A stretch of DNA of 64,000 bases, taken from positions 1 through 64,000 of the forward strand of contig CAZART010000004.1 in assembly GCA_964487555.1 (NCBI GenBank), written 5' to 3'. Numbering within the stretch: the stretch's first letter is position 1; every line of letters begins with the position of its first letter. The notes under the pieces are model-generated. The model was not told where the DNA came from. It saw only the letters and a list, made by a program, of their open reading frames with translations, and made no database searches. This DNA is from CAZART01 sp964487555 (GTDB lineage: Bacteria; Bacteroidota; Rhodothermia; Rhodothermales; VXPQ01). Of this stretch, positions 18,114 to 27,112 are shown piece after piece. A program made the position numbers and the translations under genes.

Positions 18114-19709
18114 ATGCCAGATTCGTATTCGCTCGAACCGCTCGGTTTCCGCGTCGACGAGGTCCACCGGAATCGTACGCCCGCCCGGCTCTACGAGGAC
18201 GCGATTCGCTTCGATCCGACGTCGGCTATCGTGAGCTGCGGTGCGCTTGCCATCACTTCGGGAGAGAAAACCGGGCGCAGTCCGGCCGATAAGCGGCTGG
18301 TCGAACACCCCGATAGCAGAGACCGCATCTGGTGGGGAAAGATCAACATCAAACTGGACCACCACACGTATCTGGTCAACCGCGAGCGTGCCATCGACTA
18401 CTTGAACACGTGCCAGCGACTGTACGTGGTGGACGGTTACGCCGGCTGGGATCCCCATCATCGAATTAAAGTGCGCATTATCTGCTCGAGGGCCTACCAT
18501 GCGCTGTTCATGCACAACATGCTGATGCGGGTTCCGGCCGACGAATTGGACAGCTTCGGTGAACCTGACTACACGATCATCAATGCGGGCGAATTTCCCT
18601 GCAACCGTTATACGTCCCATATGACGTCGAAGACCAGCGTCGATCTGAGTTTCGAGGACAAGGAGATGGTCATTCTCGGTACAGAGTACGCCGGGGAGAT
18701 GAAGAAGGGCGTATTCACCATCATGAACTACCTGATGCCCCGCGAGGGCGTGCTGTCGATGCACTGTTCCGCGAACGAGGGGCCCGATGGCGACGTCAGC
18801 GTATTCTTCGGACTTTCCGGAACCGGCAAGACGACGCTGTCGGCCGATCCGCATCGAAAGCTGATCGGTGACGACGAACACTGCTGGGGCGACAACGGCG
18901 TCTTTAACATCGAAGGAGGATGCTACGCCAAGGTTATCGACCTATCGGCTCAGAAGGAGCCGGAAATTTTTGAAGCCATCAGGTATGGGACGGTCCTAGA
19001 GAACGTGGTGTACGATGATAATACGCGCGAAGTCGACTACTCCGACACGTCGATTACGGTGAACACGCGGGCGGCGTACCCGATCGAGCATATGGCCCAC
19101 GCGAAAATTCCCTGCATGGGCGGCCATCCGAGGCACATCATCTTTCTGACCTACGATGCGTTTGGCGTCCTGCCGCCGGTTGCGCGCCTCACACCGGCGC
19201 AATCGATGTATCACTTCATCAGCGGCTACACGGCGAAGGTCGCGGGAACAGAAGTCGGCGTCGACGAGCCGGAGGCGACGTTCTCGGCGTGCTTTGGTGC
19301 GGCTTTCATGGTCTGGCACCCGAGCAAGTACGCCGAGCTGCTCGCCGAGAAAATGCGCGAACACGGCACGACGGCGTGGCTTGTGAACACGGGCTTCACC
19401 GGCGGACCGTACGGCGTCGGAGACCGTATGGAACTTTCGCACACGCGGGCCATCATCGATGCGATCCACAGTGGCGCCCTACTGGATGCGCCGATGATTG
19501 CGGACGAGACATTTGGTTTCACTGTGCCCACGGAATGTCCCGGCGTTCCGTCCCATATCCTCGTTCCCCGCACGACGTGGAAGGACCAGGAAGCCTACGA
19601 TCGTACGGCCCAGAATCTGGCCGAACGTTTCGCAAGTAACTTTGAAAAGTACCGGGCCGGCGTGACGCAGGAGATGATAGACGCGGGTCCGACGCTGCAG
19701 ACGGCTTAG
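18114..19709 (+). CDS. pckA: ATP-dependent phosphoenolpyruvate carboxykinase
   Basis: Converts oxaloacetate and ATP to phosphoenolpyruvate and CO2, the entry step of gluconeogenesis. The 531-residue length and motifs are those of the ATP-using class: 'GRSPADKR', the kinase-1a P-loop '[14 protein letters not shown]', kinase-2 '[20 protein letters not shown]' and '[12 protein letters not shown]'. All catalytic stretches are intact. About 210 bp upstream separate it from the kinase gene and contain an imperfect AGGAGG/CCTCCT stem-loop (17994-18026). It is convergent with a dicarboxylate transporter, eleven bases apart. C4-dicarboxylates imported by that transporter could be turned into sugars through this enzyme. 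Confidence 0.97.
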   Translation: MPDSYSLEPLGFRVDEVHRNRTPARLYEDAIRFDPTSAIVSCGALAITSGEKTGRSPADKRLVEHPDSRDRIWWGKINIKLDHHTYLVNRERAIDYLNTCQRLYVVDGYAGWDPHHRIKVRIICSRAYHALFMHNMLMRVPADELDSFGEPDYTIINAGEFPCNRYTSHMTSKTSVDLSFEDKEMVILGTEYAGEMKKGVFTIMNYLMPREGVLSMHCSANEGPDGDVSVFFGLSGTGKTTLSADPHRKLIGDDEHCWGDNGVFNIEGGCYAKVIDLSAQKEPEIFEAIRYGTVLENVVYDDNTREVDYSDTSITVNTRAAYPIEHMAHAKIPCMGGHPRHIIFLTYDAFGVLPPVARLTPAQSMYHFISGYTAKVAGTEVGVDEPEATFSACFGAAFMVWHPSKYAELLAEKMREHGTTAWLVNTGFTGGPYGVGDRMELSHTRAIIDAIHSGALLDAPMIADETFGFTVPTECPGVPSHILVPRTTWKDQEAYDRTAQNLAERFASNFEKYRAGVTQEMIDAGPTLQTA

Positions 19710-19720
19710 GCGCCAGCGCC

Positions 19721-21184
19721 TCACATCGTGATTAGCGGCAGGAAGAGGTAAGCCAGAACGCTGATCAGCACGATGAATACGACGTTGAGGTACGCACCGG
19801 CTCTTGCCATCTGAGGGATGGTGATAAAGGTGCTGCCATAGACGATAGCGTTCGGCGGCGTAGCGACCGGGAGCATGAACGCACAGCTCGCCGCCAGCAC
19901 CGCCGGGACACCGAGTACCATCGGATCGTGTCCGAGCCCCACCGACACGGATGCTACGATCGGTAGGAAAGCGGCGGCCGTAGCCGTATTGCTGGTGAGT
20001 TCCGTAAGGAGTACGACCGTCGCCGCCACGACCACGATGACCGGAAGAATCGGCCATCCCGCAAAAAGCTGCATCTGTCCCCCGAGCCACACCGCGAGGC
20101 CGGTATCACTGATCGCTGCCGCCAGGCTTAAGCCGCCGCCGAACAGGATAAGCACGCCCCACGGTACCCGCTCCGCCGACTTCCAATCCAGCACGAATTC
20201 ACCCTGTGACAGATTTACCGGCAGCACGAAGAGCACCAGGGCCATGCCTATCGCGATGCCTGCGTCGGAAAGGCCTGGAATCACGGTTTCGAGAATGGGC
20301 CGCGTGGTCCAGAGCACAGCCGTCGCCGTGAATACGCCGGCAACAAGCTTCTCTCCTCGCTGCATCCTGCCGAGGTCTTGCAGCATCTCGGCGATGTACT
20401 GTACCCCGCCGGGTATCACTCGAATGTGGACCGGGTAGGCGAGACGCGTGAGAATGAACAGCATGATCGGCAGCGTTAAACTCACCAGTGGAAGCCCGAA
20501 CACCATCCATTCCACGAAACCGATGGTACGTCCATAGGTCTCCAGCATAAACCCTGCAAAAAAGGCGTTCGGCGGAGTCCCGATTAGTGTGGCCATACCG
20601 CCGATGCTGCTGGAATACGCAATCGTGAGCATCAGCACGACGGCAAAATTCTTGCCTGACGACGGATCCCCGCGGCGTACGAGCTCCACGACGGACAGTC
20701 CGATCGGCAGCATCATCAATGTCGTCGCGGTATTGCTCACCCACATGCTGAGAAAGGCGGATGCGAGCGAAAACCCGATCACGACAGACATCGGCCGCGC
20801 GCCGATCGTCCGGAGGATGGAGAGCGCGAGACGCCTGTGCAGCAGCCAGCGCTCCATTGCCAGGGCGATCAAGAATCCTCCAAGGAACAGGAAGATCAAT
20901 GGATTGGCATAAGGCGCTGCAGCCGCGCTGATGCCCGCCACCCCGAGGACGGGAAAGGCGACGAGCGGAATAAGTGAGGTGGCCGGAATCGGAATGGCCT
21001 CGGTCATCCACCACGTCGCCATGAGAATGCCCACGGCGGCCGCTCTCCACGCAGCGGCATCAAGCTCCTCCGGCGCCGGCGCCAGCAGCATGAGCACGAA
21101 CAGGACCGGGCCTGCCACAAGACCGATGCGCTGATAGAGATGAAAGCCGGAATCACGCCTCGTTTCGGCAAGGCCTGTCTGCAT
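19721..21184 (-). CDS. DASS-family (SLC13) sodium:dicarboxylate symporter
   Basis: Inner-membrane carrier of the divalent anion:sodium symporter family, importing C4-dicarboxylates such as succinate, malate or fumarate, or possibly another divalent anion. The 487-residue protein has about 11 hydrophobic segments. The twin SNT motifs that bind sodium and substrate are both present: 'SNTATTLMMLP' (about residues 150-160) and 'SNTATAAAFLP' (about 393-403). Also visible are 'GTPPNA' and 'ATPPNA' loops, one after each SNT motif, consistent with the inverted repeat fold. Convergent with pckA, which supports a dicarboxylate substrate. Exact specificity cannot be read from sequence. Confidence 0.93.
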   Translation of the reverse strand: MQTGLAETRRDSGFHLYQRIGLVAGPVLFVLMLLAPAPEELDAAAWRAAAVGILMATWWMTEAIPIPATSLIPLVAFPVLGVAGISAAAAPYANPLIFLFLGGFLIALAMERWLLHRRLALSILRTIGARPMSVVIGFSLASAFLSMWVSNTATTLMMLPIGLSVVELVRRGDPSSGKNFAVVLMLTIAYSSSIGGMATLIGTPPNAFFAGFMLETYGRTIGFVEWMVFGLPLVSLTLPIMLFILTRLAYPVHIRVIPGGVQYIAEMLQDLGRMQRGEKLVAGVFTATAVLWTTRPILETVIPGLSDAGIAIGMALVLFVLPVNLSQGEFVLDWKSAERVPWGVLILFGGGLSLAAAISDTGLAVWLGGQMQLFAGWPILPVIVVVAATVVLLTELTSNTATAAAFLPIVASVSVGLGHDPMVLGVPAVLAASCAFMLPVATPPNAIVYGSTFITIPQMARAGAYLNVVFIVLISVLAYLFLPLITM

Positions 21185-21523
21185 AAGGTCTCTGCGGCGG
21201 CAGGAGGGTCTCGATCGGTCGCTCTGCGGGGGCCGAGGACGGCGCGGCAGTTCGGCGCCGCGGCCGTTCTCCGGTGCGGCGGTTCAACAACCGGTCCGGC
21301 GGTTCAACAATAGGACCTCCAACTTTGAGCTTCAAGTGTGAATGAATCGTTTATTGAACGCGGGATCGCACGAGAGTACCTTTCGAGACGTCATTGGACA
21401 CGCCAGGTAGTCATCGACGCCTGTTCACGTGCTTTTTAGCTGTTAGACGGGGCATGGCGCGCCACACGTTGTGCCGTTTACAGCGCCGGATCGGCTTTGC
21501 GGACGTACCGACGCATCAACCGA
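21185..21523. other. Intergenic between divergent transporter and sigma factor genes
   Basis: A 339-bp region that must contain the promoters of both genes. Visible is a two-copy 20-bp direct repeat (21271-21310). I see no small gene and no clear promoter match. Confidence 0.5.
21271..21310. repeat. Two tandem copies of a 20-bp unit upstream of the transporter gene
   Basis: Units at 21271-21290 and 21291-21310 differ at two positions and share the core CGGCGGTTCAACAA. They lie about 90-125 bp upstream of the transporter start and could be direct-repeat operator sites. Confidence 0.7.
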
Positions 21524-22126
21524 ATGAGTGACAGTGCAACGTGGGAAGACCTCTGCAGGCGCCTTATCGCGTCTGATAGCCAGGCCTTTGAACGGATCTT
21601 TCGATCGAGTCGCGAGGACCTCCTGCGATTCGTGCACTCCATCGTCAAGAACGGACCGCAATCGCACGACCTCGTTCAGGACGTATTTGTAGCGCTCTGG
21701 GACTTGCGTGAAACCCTCGATCCTACGCTGTCGCTGCGCGCGTACCTGTTCCGGATGGCCCGTAATCGCGCGTATCGATACCTTCGTGACGAGCGCCTCC
21801 ACGCTCGAAAACGAACGGAAATGCAGCAGAAAGCCGATCCGACGCCGGCGACACCATTGCCCAGCGAGACCTTTGACGCGGCGTCGTTGGAAAAACGAAT
21901 GCAGCGCTGGATCGACGAACTTCCCGAGCGACAACGTGAAGCGCTCGTGCTAACGCGTTTTCACGAGCTAACCCACCAGCAGGTTGCGGCGGTCATGGAT
22001 ATCTCACCGCGAACCGTTAACAATCACGTCATGCGAGCCCTGGACACGATCCGGTCTCACGTGAACGCTTACGAGTCGATGGTGCAAGAAAATGAACCCA
22101 AAGAAGAACACGAAACGCAGCGCTGA
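21524..22126 (+). CDS. ECF-family RNA polymerase sigma factor (FecI-like)
   Basis: Extracytoplasmic-function sigma-70 factor that directs RNA polymerase to its own target promoters. From ATG 21524 the protein is 200 residues. The sigma-2 domain ('FERIFRSSREDLLRFVHSI', 'DLVQDVFVALWD') is followed by sigma-4 with 'LPERQREALVLTRFHELTHQ' and the helix-turn-helix 'VAAVMDISPRTVNNHV'. An upstream in-frame TTG exists but is unlikely. Its 3' end overlaps the fecR gene by 35 bp, so the two are translationally linked. This is the classic sigma/anti-sigma/TonB-receptor surface-signalling order of Bacteroidota. Confidence 0.95.
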   Translation: MSDSATWEDLCRRLIASDSQAFERIFRSSREDLLRFVHSIVKNGPQSHDLVQDVFVALWDLRETLDPTLSLRAYLFRMARNRAYRYLRDERLHARKRTEMQQKADPTPATPLPSETFDAASLEKRMQRWIDELPERQREALVLTRFHELTHQQVAAVMDISPRTVNNHVMRALDTIRSHVNAYESMVQENEPKEEHETQR

Positions 22127-23099
22127 GCTCGAGGAGGAACTGTCGCGTCTTCCTGGCGAAGAGCGCCTGGAGTTCATGCAGGCCTGGGAGCTCGTCGGAA
22201 AGGCAGAGAAACATATTGACGACGCACCCGAACTCGATGACGCATGGACTGATCTTCAGTCGCGAATTCAGGTATCAGCGCGCCCTCGGATTTCCCGCCG
22301 CGATCGGAGAGCCCGCCGCTCATCTGCCCTGCGTCGCCGGAGCCTCGTCTTCGGCGGCGTGCTGCTGGCCGGCGCGGTGATCTTTCTATGGATATGGCAG
22401 CTCCCGCTGACCGCTGTCGCGCCTGCGGGTGCGCTGAACGCAGTGACGCTGGCGGACGGCTCCACCGTCCACCTGAACAGCGGCACCCGCCTTCGATATC
22501 GTGCTCGCACCCTGCCCGGTGCTTCAGATCGGCTGCGATCCGTCGAACTCGACGGCGAGGCCTTTTTCGAGATCGCTCCGGCCGAGCAGCCATTCATCGT
22601 AGAGACTCCAGCCGCCGTGATAGAAGTTCTGGGGACGCGGTTCAACGTTCGAGCGCGGATGGAGCAGGGGGACCTGGGCACAGAAGTTACACTCGCCTCG
22701 GGACACGTACGCGTTAGGGGACGGCACTCGTCCGATCGACCCGTTCGCCTCACGCGGCCCGGCGAAAAGGTGCACATCGCTCTCACGGCGGGTGCGGATT
22801 TCAGCCTTGACACGGACACGACGACGCTCGACTATGTCCTCGCATGGAGGCGTGATGCTTTTGCGGCCATCGATCGCCCTGTCGTCTCGATCGTCGCCGA
22901 AATAGAACGACGCTACGCGCTCACCATTCAAGTGGAAGACGACGAGGCGTTACAGAGTTCTATGACCCTTCTCTACGGCCCCGGCACGCGCGCGGAGCGC
23001 ATCCTCCATGACATTTGTCTGGTGCAGGGGTGTCGCTACCGTCCTACGAGCCGCGGCTTCGCCATCTTCATGCCCAACAAAGACGCTAACAAGTTGTAG
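22092..23099 (+). CDS. FecR-family anti-sigma factor
   Basis: Single-pass membrane regulator that holds the adjacent ECF sigma factor and receives a signal from the TonB-dependent receptor. The 335-residue protein has a cytoplasmic N-terminus rich in charged residues, one hydrophobic segment (about 78-100, 'VFGGVLLAGAVIFLWIW'), the FecR domain with 'TLADGSTVHLNSGTRLRY' and 'FIVETPAAVIEVLGTRFNV', and a C-terminal DUF4974-like STN module near residues 250-325. It overlaps the sigma gene by 35 bp and ends ten bases before the receptor gene. Function as regulator versus co-activator cannot be decided here. Confidence 0.93.
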   Translation: MNPKKNTKRSAELEEELSRLPGEERLEFMQAWELVGKAEKHIDDAPELDDAWTDLQSRIQVSARPRISRRDRRARRSSALRRRSLVFGGVLLAGAVIFLWIWQLPLTAVAPAGALNAVTLADGSTVHLNSGTRLRYRARTLPGASDRLRSVELDGEAFFEIAPAEQPFIVETPAAVIEVLGTRFNVRARMEQGDLGTEVTLASGHVRVRGRHSSDRPVRLTRPGEKVHIALTAGADFSLDTDTTTLDYVLAWRRDAFAAIDRPVVSIVAEIERRYALTIQVEDDEALQSSMTLLYGPGTRAERILHDICLVQGCRYRPTSRGFAIFMPNKDANKL

Positions 23100-23108
23100 T
23101 GCCGCGGC

Positions 23109-25853
23109 ATGCGCCACGTTTTCGCCTTCGTGTTGATCATCGCGATCGGCGTTGAGCCGGCGGCGGCCCAGGACGAAGGCCGCTACAGCCTCGTCGTGCG
23201 CGGTGTGCCGCTGAGCCAGGCGCTTGAGCAGCTCGCATACACAACCGGAATCGACCTCGTCTATACGTCCGCCGACGTAGCGGGGAAGCAGTCGTACTGT
23301 AGCGGCAGAAATCTCGACCCCCCCGGACTGCTTTCCTGCGTGCTAAAGGGGTCGAACCTCGACTTCGTTCGATCGTCTTCGGGCGCCTACGTACTGATTG
23401 ACGCCGTCGCGGCCGCTCCGCGGTTCGGTCAGCTGGCAGGTAGCGTCACCGACGCCGATACCGGCGAGCCCCTTTCGTACGCCAATGTGCTGCTGGCCGA
23501 CGCCCGAACCGGTACCAGCACGAATGAGTCGGGGTTTTTCACCTTCGCCTCGCTACTTACCGGCCCCCACCGCGTCGTTGTAACGTATGTCGGCTACGAG
23601 ACGGCGACGGACAGCGTCTGGATCGACCCGGGCGAGCATAGGCGCGTGCGAATTGCACTCAAGTCCGCTGAATCGACCCTTGCCCCGATCGTCATCGACG
23701 GGCTCACCCAGCGACTGCCCTCGAGCGGGCTCGGCCGCGGAGATCGATCCTCCGAACATCTACGATCAATGGGCCCCGCCGCAACGTCCGATATAACGCG
23801 CGGGCTAACGGCAATCACCGGCGTCGCTCTGCAGCAGCCGCTGGCGGATTTGCATATCCAGGGGAGCGGAGCCGGCGAGCATGTCACCCTTCTCGACGGC
23901 GTCCCCGTACGTGACCCTGTGAGCATGGGGCGATATCTCGGCGCGTTCAGCCCCCTGGCACTCGGGCGGGTCACCGTGCACAAAGCAGGATTCGGTGCCC
24001 ACGCCGGAAGCAATTTGGGCGGCGTCGTCGAGGTAGAGCACGACGTATCGGCTCTGGGGGGCGACCGGCTCTCTCTGAGCGTCGATCCCGTCAGCGTCAA
24101 TGGCCGCGCCGAGAGCCGTTTTCGGCTGCCAAACGGACGGGAGGGTTCCGCTATGGCGGCGGCGCGCGGCAGCGTCTGGAGCGCGTACCGCGATCCTGCG
24201 GTGGCTTCCCTGCTTGAAAACTGGCACGCCGTAGATCCGCTCGTCGCCCCGACGTGGGTCGATCATTATCAGGGAGCGGAGGAGTCGGTGCTTACGGTGA
24301 GAGACCCAACCGTGCAGTTTTCGGATTTGCACGGCGCGGTGCGTCTTAACCTCAGCCCCTTCCGAACATTGTATGCATCGGCCTACCGCGCACGCAACCG
24401 GCTGGCTTCCGAATTTGCGTCGTCGCGTAGCGGCGAAGCATTCGCCGCGGCACGTCTGATGCTTACTCACGACGTATACGACTGGACGAACTGGGTCGGA
24501 CAGATTCGACACAGCTGGCTGCTGGGAGCGCGCGCCACCTTCTCGACCCAGCTTTCCGGAAGCTGGAACGAGTCTCGCTACGATTACTTCGGCATTTATG
24601 ACTCCACGGGCGCGATTGCTTCCATGGATGAACTCGCCCGCGTCTCCGACGCCCGTCGGGCTAAGCTAACATCCTATCCGGACGCCAACGAGGATAACCA
24701 TATCCGGGAGATAGCGTGGCGATCGAGATTCAGCTATAGCCTTTCGCCCCGCCATCAGTTCGATGCCGACCTGTCGGCCACGCATACGAAGAGCCATTTC
24801 CTGTTCGATAATATGCTCGCGACCCCGATCGCCCACATGAGCGATGTGTGGCTCGTCTCCGGCTCGATAGAGGGACGGCACAATTTCGAACTCGGAACCG
24901 TGTTCGAACCGGGACTTCGGCTCACGTATCTTCCAAATCGAGAGACGATGTACGCCGAACCACGACTTGCCCTGCGGCATGATGCATCGGCAGGGCGGTT
25001 CGGCTCGCTGGCGTTGCGCGCCGCGGGTGGGCTCTACCGGCAATTCGTGAACCAACTCGACGTCACCAGCTCCGGCGCTACGTCGCTCATCCCGACTTCG
25101 ATGGTCTGGCTCCCATTGGACGGCAGCCTCGCCCCTCCTCGCGCGCTTCACCTCGCCGCAGAGGCGCTCCTCATGCCCCATCCCATGTGGACGATTTCCG
25201 TGGAGGCCTTTCAGAAATGGCAGCAGCGCCTCCTCATGCTCGATTATGCCGCGATCGCCGACTCCGGGCCCTCAACCGCCTCCCTAACATCGCAGCGGCA
25301 TTTCGTCACCGCTGCACCAGGGCACGTAAAGGGAGCAAGCCTGCGCGTACGGCGGGACGGCGGGCACGTAAATTCCAGTCTCACTTACAGCTTCGTACAG
25401 GCGAAGCGCCGCTATCCGAACCGCTTTGACGGTACCCTTCAGCCGGTGCCGTGGAACTCTCCGCACCGATTAACCGCCGACGTGACGGCCGATCTGTTTG
25501 ATGGCGTTCAAGCCCTGGCGAACTGGGAAGCCGGTTGGGGGCGCAAATGGGCGCTCCGACGCTCGTACTACGATTATCTCGCGTTCCACCAACCACCGGA
25601 GAATGTTGCGCCATTCGATCTGCAGGATCCCTCGAGCTCGGCCGCTCCGGCCTACTATCGCCTGGATGCCGGGCTATCCTTTCGCACACACTGGAAAACG
25701 TTTGATGCAGAATTCCGCCTGTTTGCGACCAACGTCACCAATCGCCACAACGTCTATGATTTTAGCCTTCAGCATGGGCGCGACGGCGTTGAGCCGATCC
25801 CTCGCACGTTGCCGGGACGCCATCTCTACTTTTCGGCGCGCGTCTCGTATTAA
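23109..25853 (+). CDS. TonB-dependent outer-membrane receptor with N-terminal STN signalling domain
   Basis: Outer-membrane active transporter and signal transducer, 914 residues. It has a signal peptide (1-21, ending AAAQ), an STN domain (about 25-95) that contacts FecR, a carboxypeptidase-regulatory-like domain (about 108-190, 'GSVTDADTGEPLSYANVLL'), a TonB plug ('HIQGSGAGEHVTLLDGVPV') and a beta barrel ending in an aromatic residue (SARVSY). No SusD-like lipoprotein follows, so this is not a classical Sus glycan pair. Two cysteines in the STN region (positions about 58 and 76) could form a disulfide. The ligand is unknown: an iron chelate, vitamin or glycan are all possible. Confidence 0.92.
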   Translation: MRHVFAFVLIIAIGVEPAAAQDEGRYSLVVRGVPLSQALEQLAYTTGIDLVYTSADVAGKQSYCSGRNLDPPGLLSCVLKGSNLDFVRSSSGAYVLIDAVAAAPRFGQLAGSVTDADTGEPLSYANVLLADARTGTSTNESGFFTFASLLTGPHRVVVTYVGYETATDSVWIDPGEHRRVRIALKSAESTLAPIVIDGLTQRLPSSGLGRGDRSSEHLRSMGPAATSDITRGLTAITGVALQQPLADLHIQGSGAGEHVTLLDGVPVRDPVSMGRYLGAFSPLALGRVTVHKAGFGAHAGSNLGGVVEVEHDVSALGGDRLSLSVDPVSVNGRAESRFRLPNGREGSAMAAARGSVWSAYRDPAVASLLENWHAVDPLVAPTWVDHYQGAEESVLTVRDPTVQFSDLHGAVRLNLSPFRTLYASAYRARNRLASEFASSRSGEAFAAARLMLTHDVYDWTNWVGQIRHSWLLGARATFSTQLSGSWNESRYDYFGIYDSTGAIASMDELARVSDARRAKLTSYPDANEDNHIREIAWRSRFSYSLSPRHQFDADLSATHTKSHFLFDNMLATPIAHMSDVWLVSGSIEGRHNFELGTVFEPGLRLTYLPNRETMYAEPRLALRHDASAGRFGSLALRAAGGLYRQFVNQLDVTSSGATSLIPTSMVWLPLDGSLAPPRALHLAAEALLMPHPMWTISVEAFQKWQQRLLMLDYAAIADSGPSTASLTSQRHFVTAAPGHVKGASLRVRRDGGHVNSSLTYSFVQAKRRYPNRFDGTLQPVPWNSPHRLTADVTADLFDGVQALANWEAGWGRKWALRRSYYDYLAFHQPPENVAPFDLQDPSSSAAPAYYRLDAGLSFRTHWKTFDAEFRLFATNVTNRHNVYDFSLQHGRDGVEPIPRTLPGRHLYFSARVSY

Positions 25854-25912
25854 GCGCACGGCTCGCGCTTCTGCCGGACGAGGTAGTCATTTCGCCACCC
25901 CGGCGGACTATA

Positions 25913-27112
25913 ATGACGACGCAATCCGTCCAATTAGTGCCTATGAATTTCTCTCGAGCGAATACCGCGGAATTTCGAAGAGAATCACTCACTGATCTGC
26001 AGCGCTCGGTTCTCCTCACGGTTCTCTACGCCGATCTCTTCGACTTCCCGCTCACGCAGGACGAGTTGATGGAGCGCCTGGTGCTACGCCGAGCAAGCCA
26101 ACAAGCTATTTGCCGCTGCGTCCGCTCGCTGACGGACCGCTACCTCACAGCCTCTGGTCCGTACGTCACGTGGAAGGGACGCGAGCACCTCGTCGATCTG
26201 CGGCGGCACCGGGCGGGCGCGTCCAGAGATCTCTGGCCGTCCGCCGAGCGATATGCCGAGTGGCTCTCACGTATTCCGTTCGTGCGAATGGTCGCCGTAT
26301 CCGGTTCGCTCGCCGTCGAAAACGCTGACGCGCACAGCGACGTCGATCTTTTTTGCATTACTGAAGAGAAACGGTTGTGGTTGGCGCGATTCTTCATCGT
26401 CGCGCTCTCCAAAATGACCCGGCTGTTCCCCAGCGTATTTCCGCGGTACCTGTGTCCCAACTACATCCTTGCCCGTAACGCGCTGGAGGTTCTTGACCGC
26501 AACCTTTACACCGCGCACGAGGTGGCGCAAGCGCTACCGCTCTACGGCGCGCAAGTACATGCCGACTTCCTTCATGCGAATCCATGGATTCATGCCTTTC
26601 TCCCCTATGAATCCACGGCGGCCGCTTTCGATATGGAGCGGCCACGTTCCGTGGCCGCGAGCGTCTTCGAATTCATCTTCGCAGGTCGTGTTGGAGATTG
26701 GATTGACGAAGCGATCTACCAGGCGTTTTGCGCCTTCTACCGGCAGCGCGCCTTGCGTCTAGGATGGTGCTGGCGCCGTTTGGAGCGCGCTTACCAGCGA
26801 AATCGATATATCGTACCTGAAGACGGATACGTCCCTGTGGTACGTCGGCTGTTCGTGCAGCGAATGGAGCATCTGCTGGGTTCGACGTGCTGCGACGGCG
26901 ACGTGCGGCGGCTCTTTCCGGATGATCAGATCGGTGAGAATACAGGTTTGAACGACGATCCTACGAGCGCCGAAAGCTGCTATGACTGGGAGGCGCAGTT
27001 TCGGCGGGATTACGGCGAGCGTTACGACGGACGCGCTTATCCGGATACTTCGCCACCGATCGAATCCTCGCACCCTCGCGCTACGCCCACACGATCGAAT
27101 ACGCCGGCATGA
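25913..27112 (+). CDS. Nucleotidyltransferase-fold protein with N-terminal winged-helix-like region
   Basis: First gene of the ten-gene operon. The 399-residue protein has an N-terminal helical region (about 25-85) resembling a winged helix, then a DNA-polymerase-beta-type nucleotidyltransferase motif 'GSLAVENADAHSDVDLF' (about 126-142) with the two metal-binding aspartates D-x-D. The rest is helical and Trp/Tyr-rich. The motif suggests transfer of a nucleotidyl group to a small molecule or protein, but many such proteins have unknown substrates. Stop overlaps the next start (ATGA). ATG 25913 is the first start; an internal ATG at 25946 is also possible. The C-terminal 40 residues are low complexity, Pro/Ser/Thr-rich. 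Function not recognised. Confidence 0.8.
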   Translation: MTTQSVQLVPMNFSRANTAEFRRESLTDLQRSVLLTVLYADLFDFPLTQDELMERLVLRRASQQAICRCVRSLTDRYLTASGPYVTWKGREHLVDLRRHRAGASRDLWPSAERYAEWLSRIPFVRMVAVSGSLAVENADAHSDVDLFCITEEKRLWLARFFIVALSKMTRLFPSVFPRYLCPNYILARNALEVLDRNLYTAHEVAQALPLYGAQVHADFLHANPWIHAFLPYESTAAAFDMERPRSVAASVFEFIFAGRVGDWIDEAIYQAFCAFYRQRALRLGWCWRRLERAYQRNRYIVPEDGYVPVVRRLFVQRMEHLLGSTCCDGDVRRLFPDDQIGENTGLNDDPTSAESCYDWEAQFRRDYGERYDGRAYPDTSPPIESSHPRATPTRSNTPA

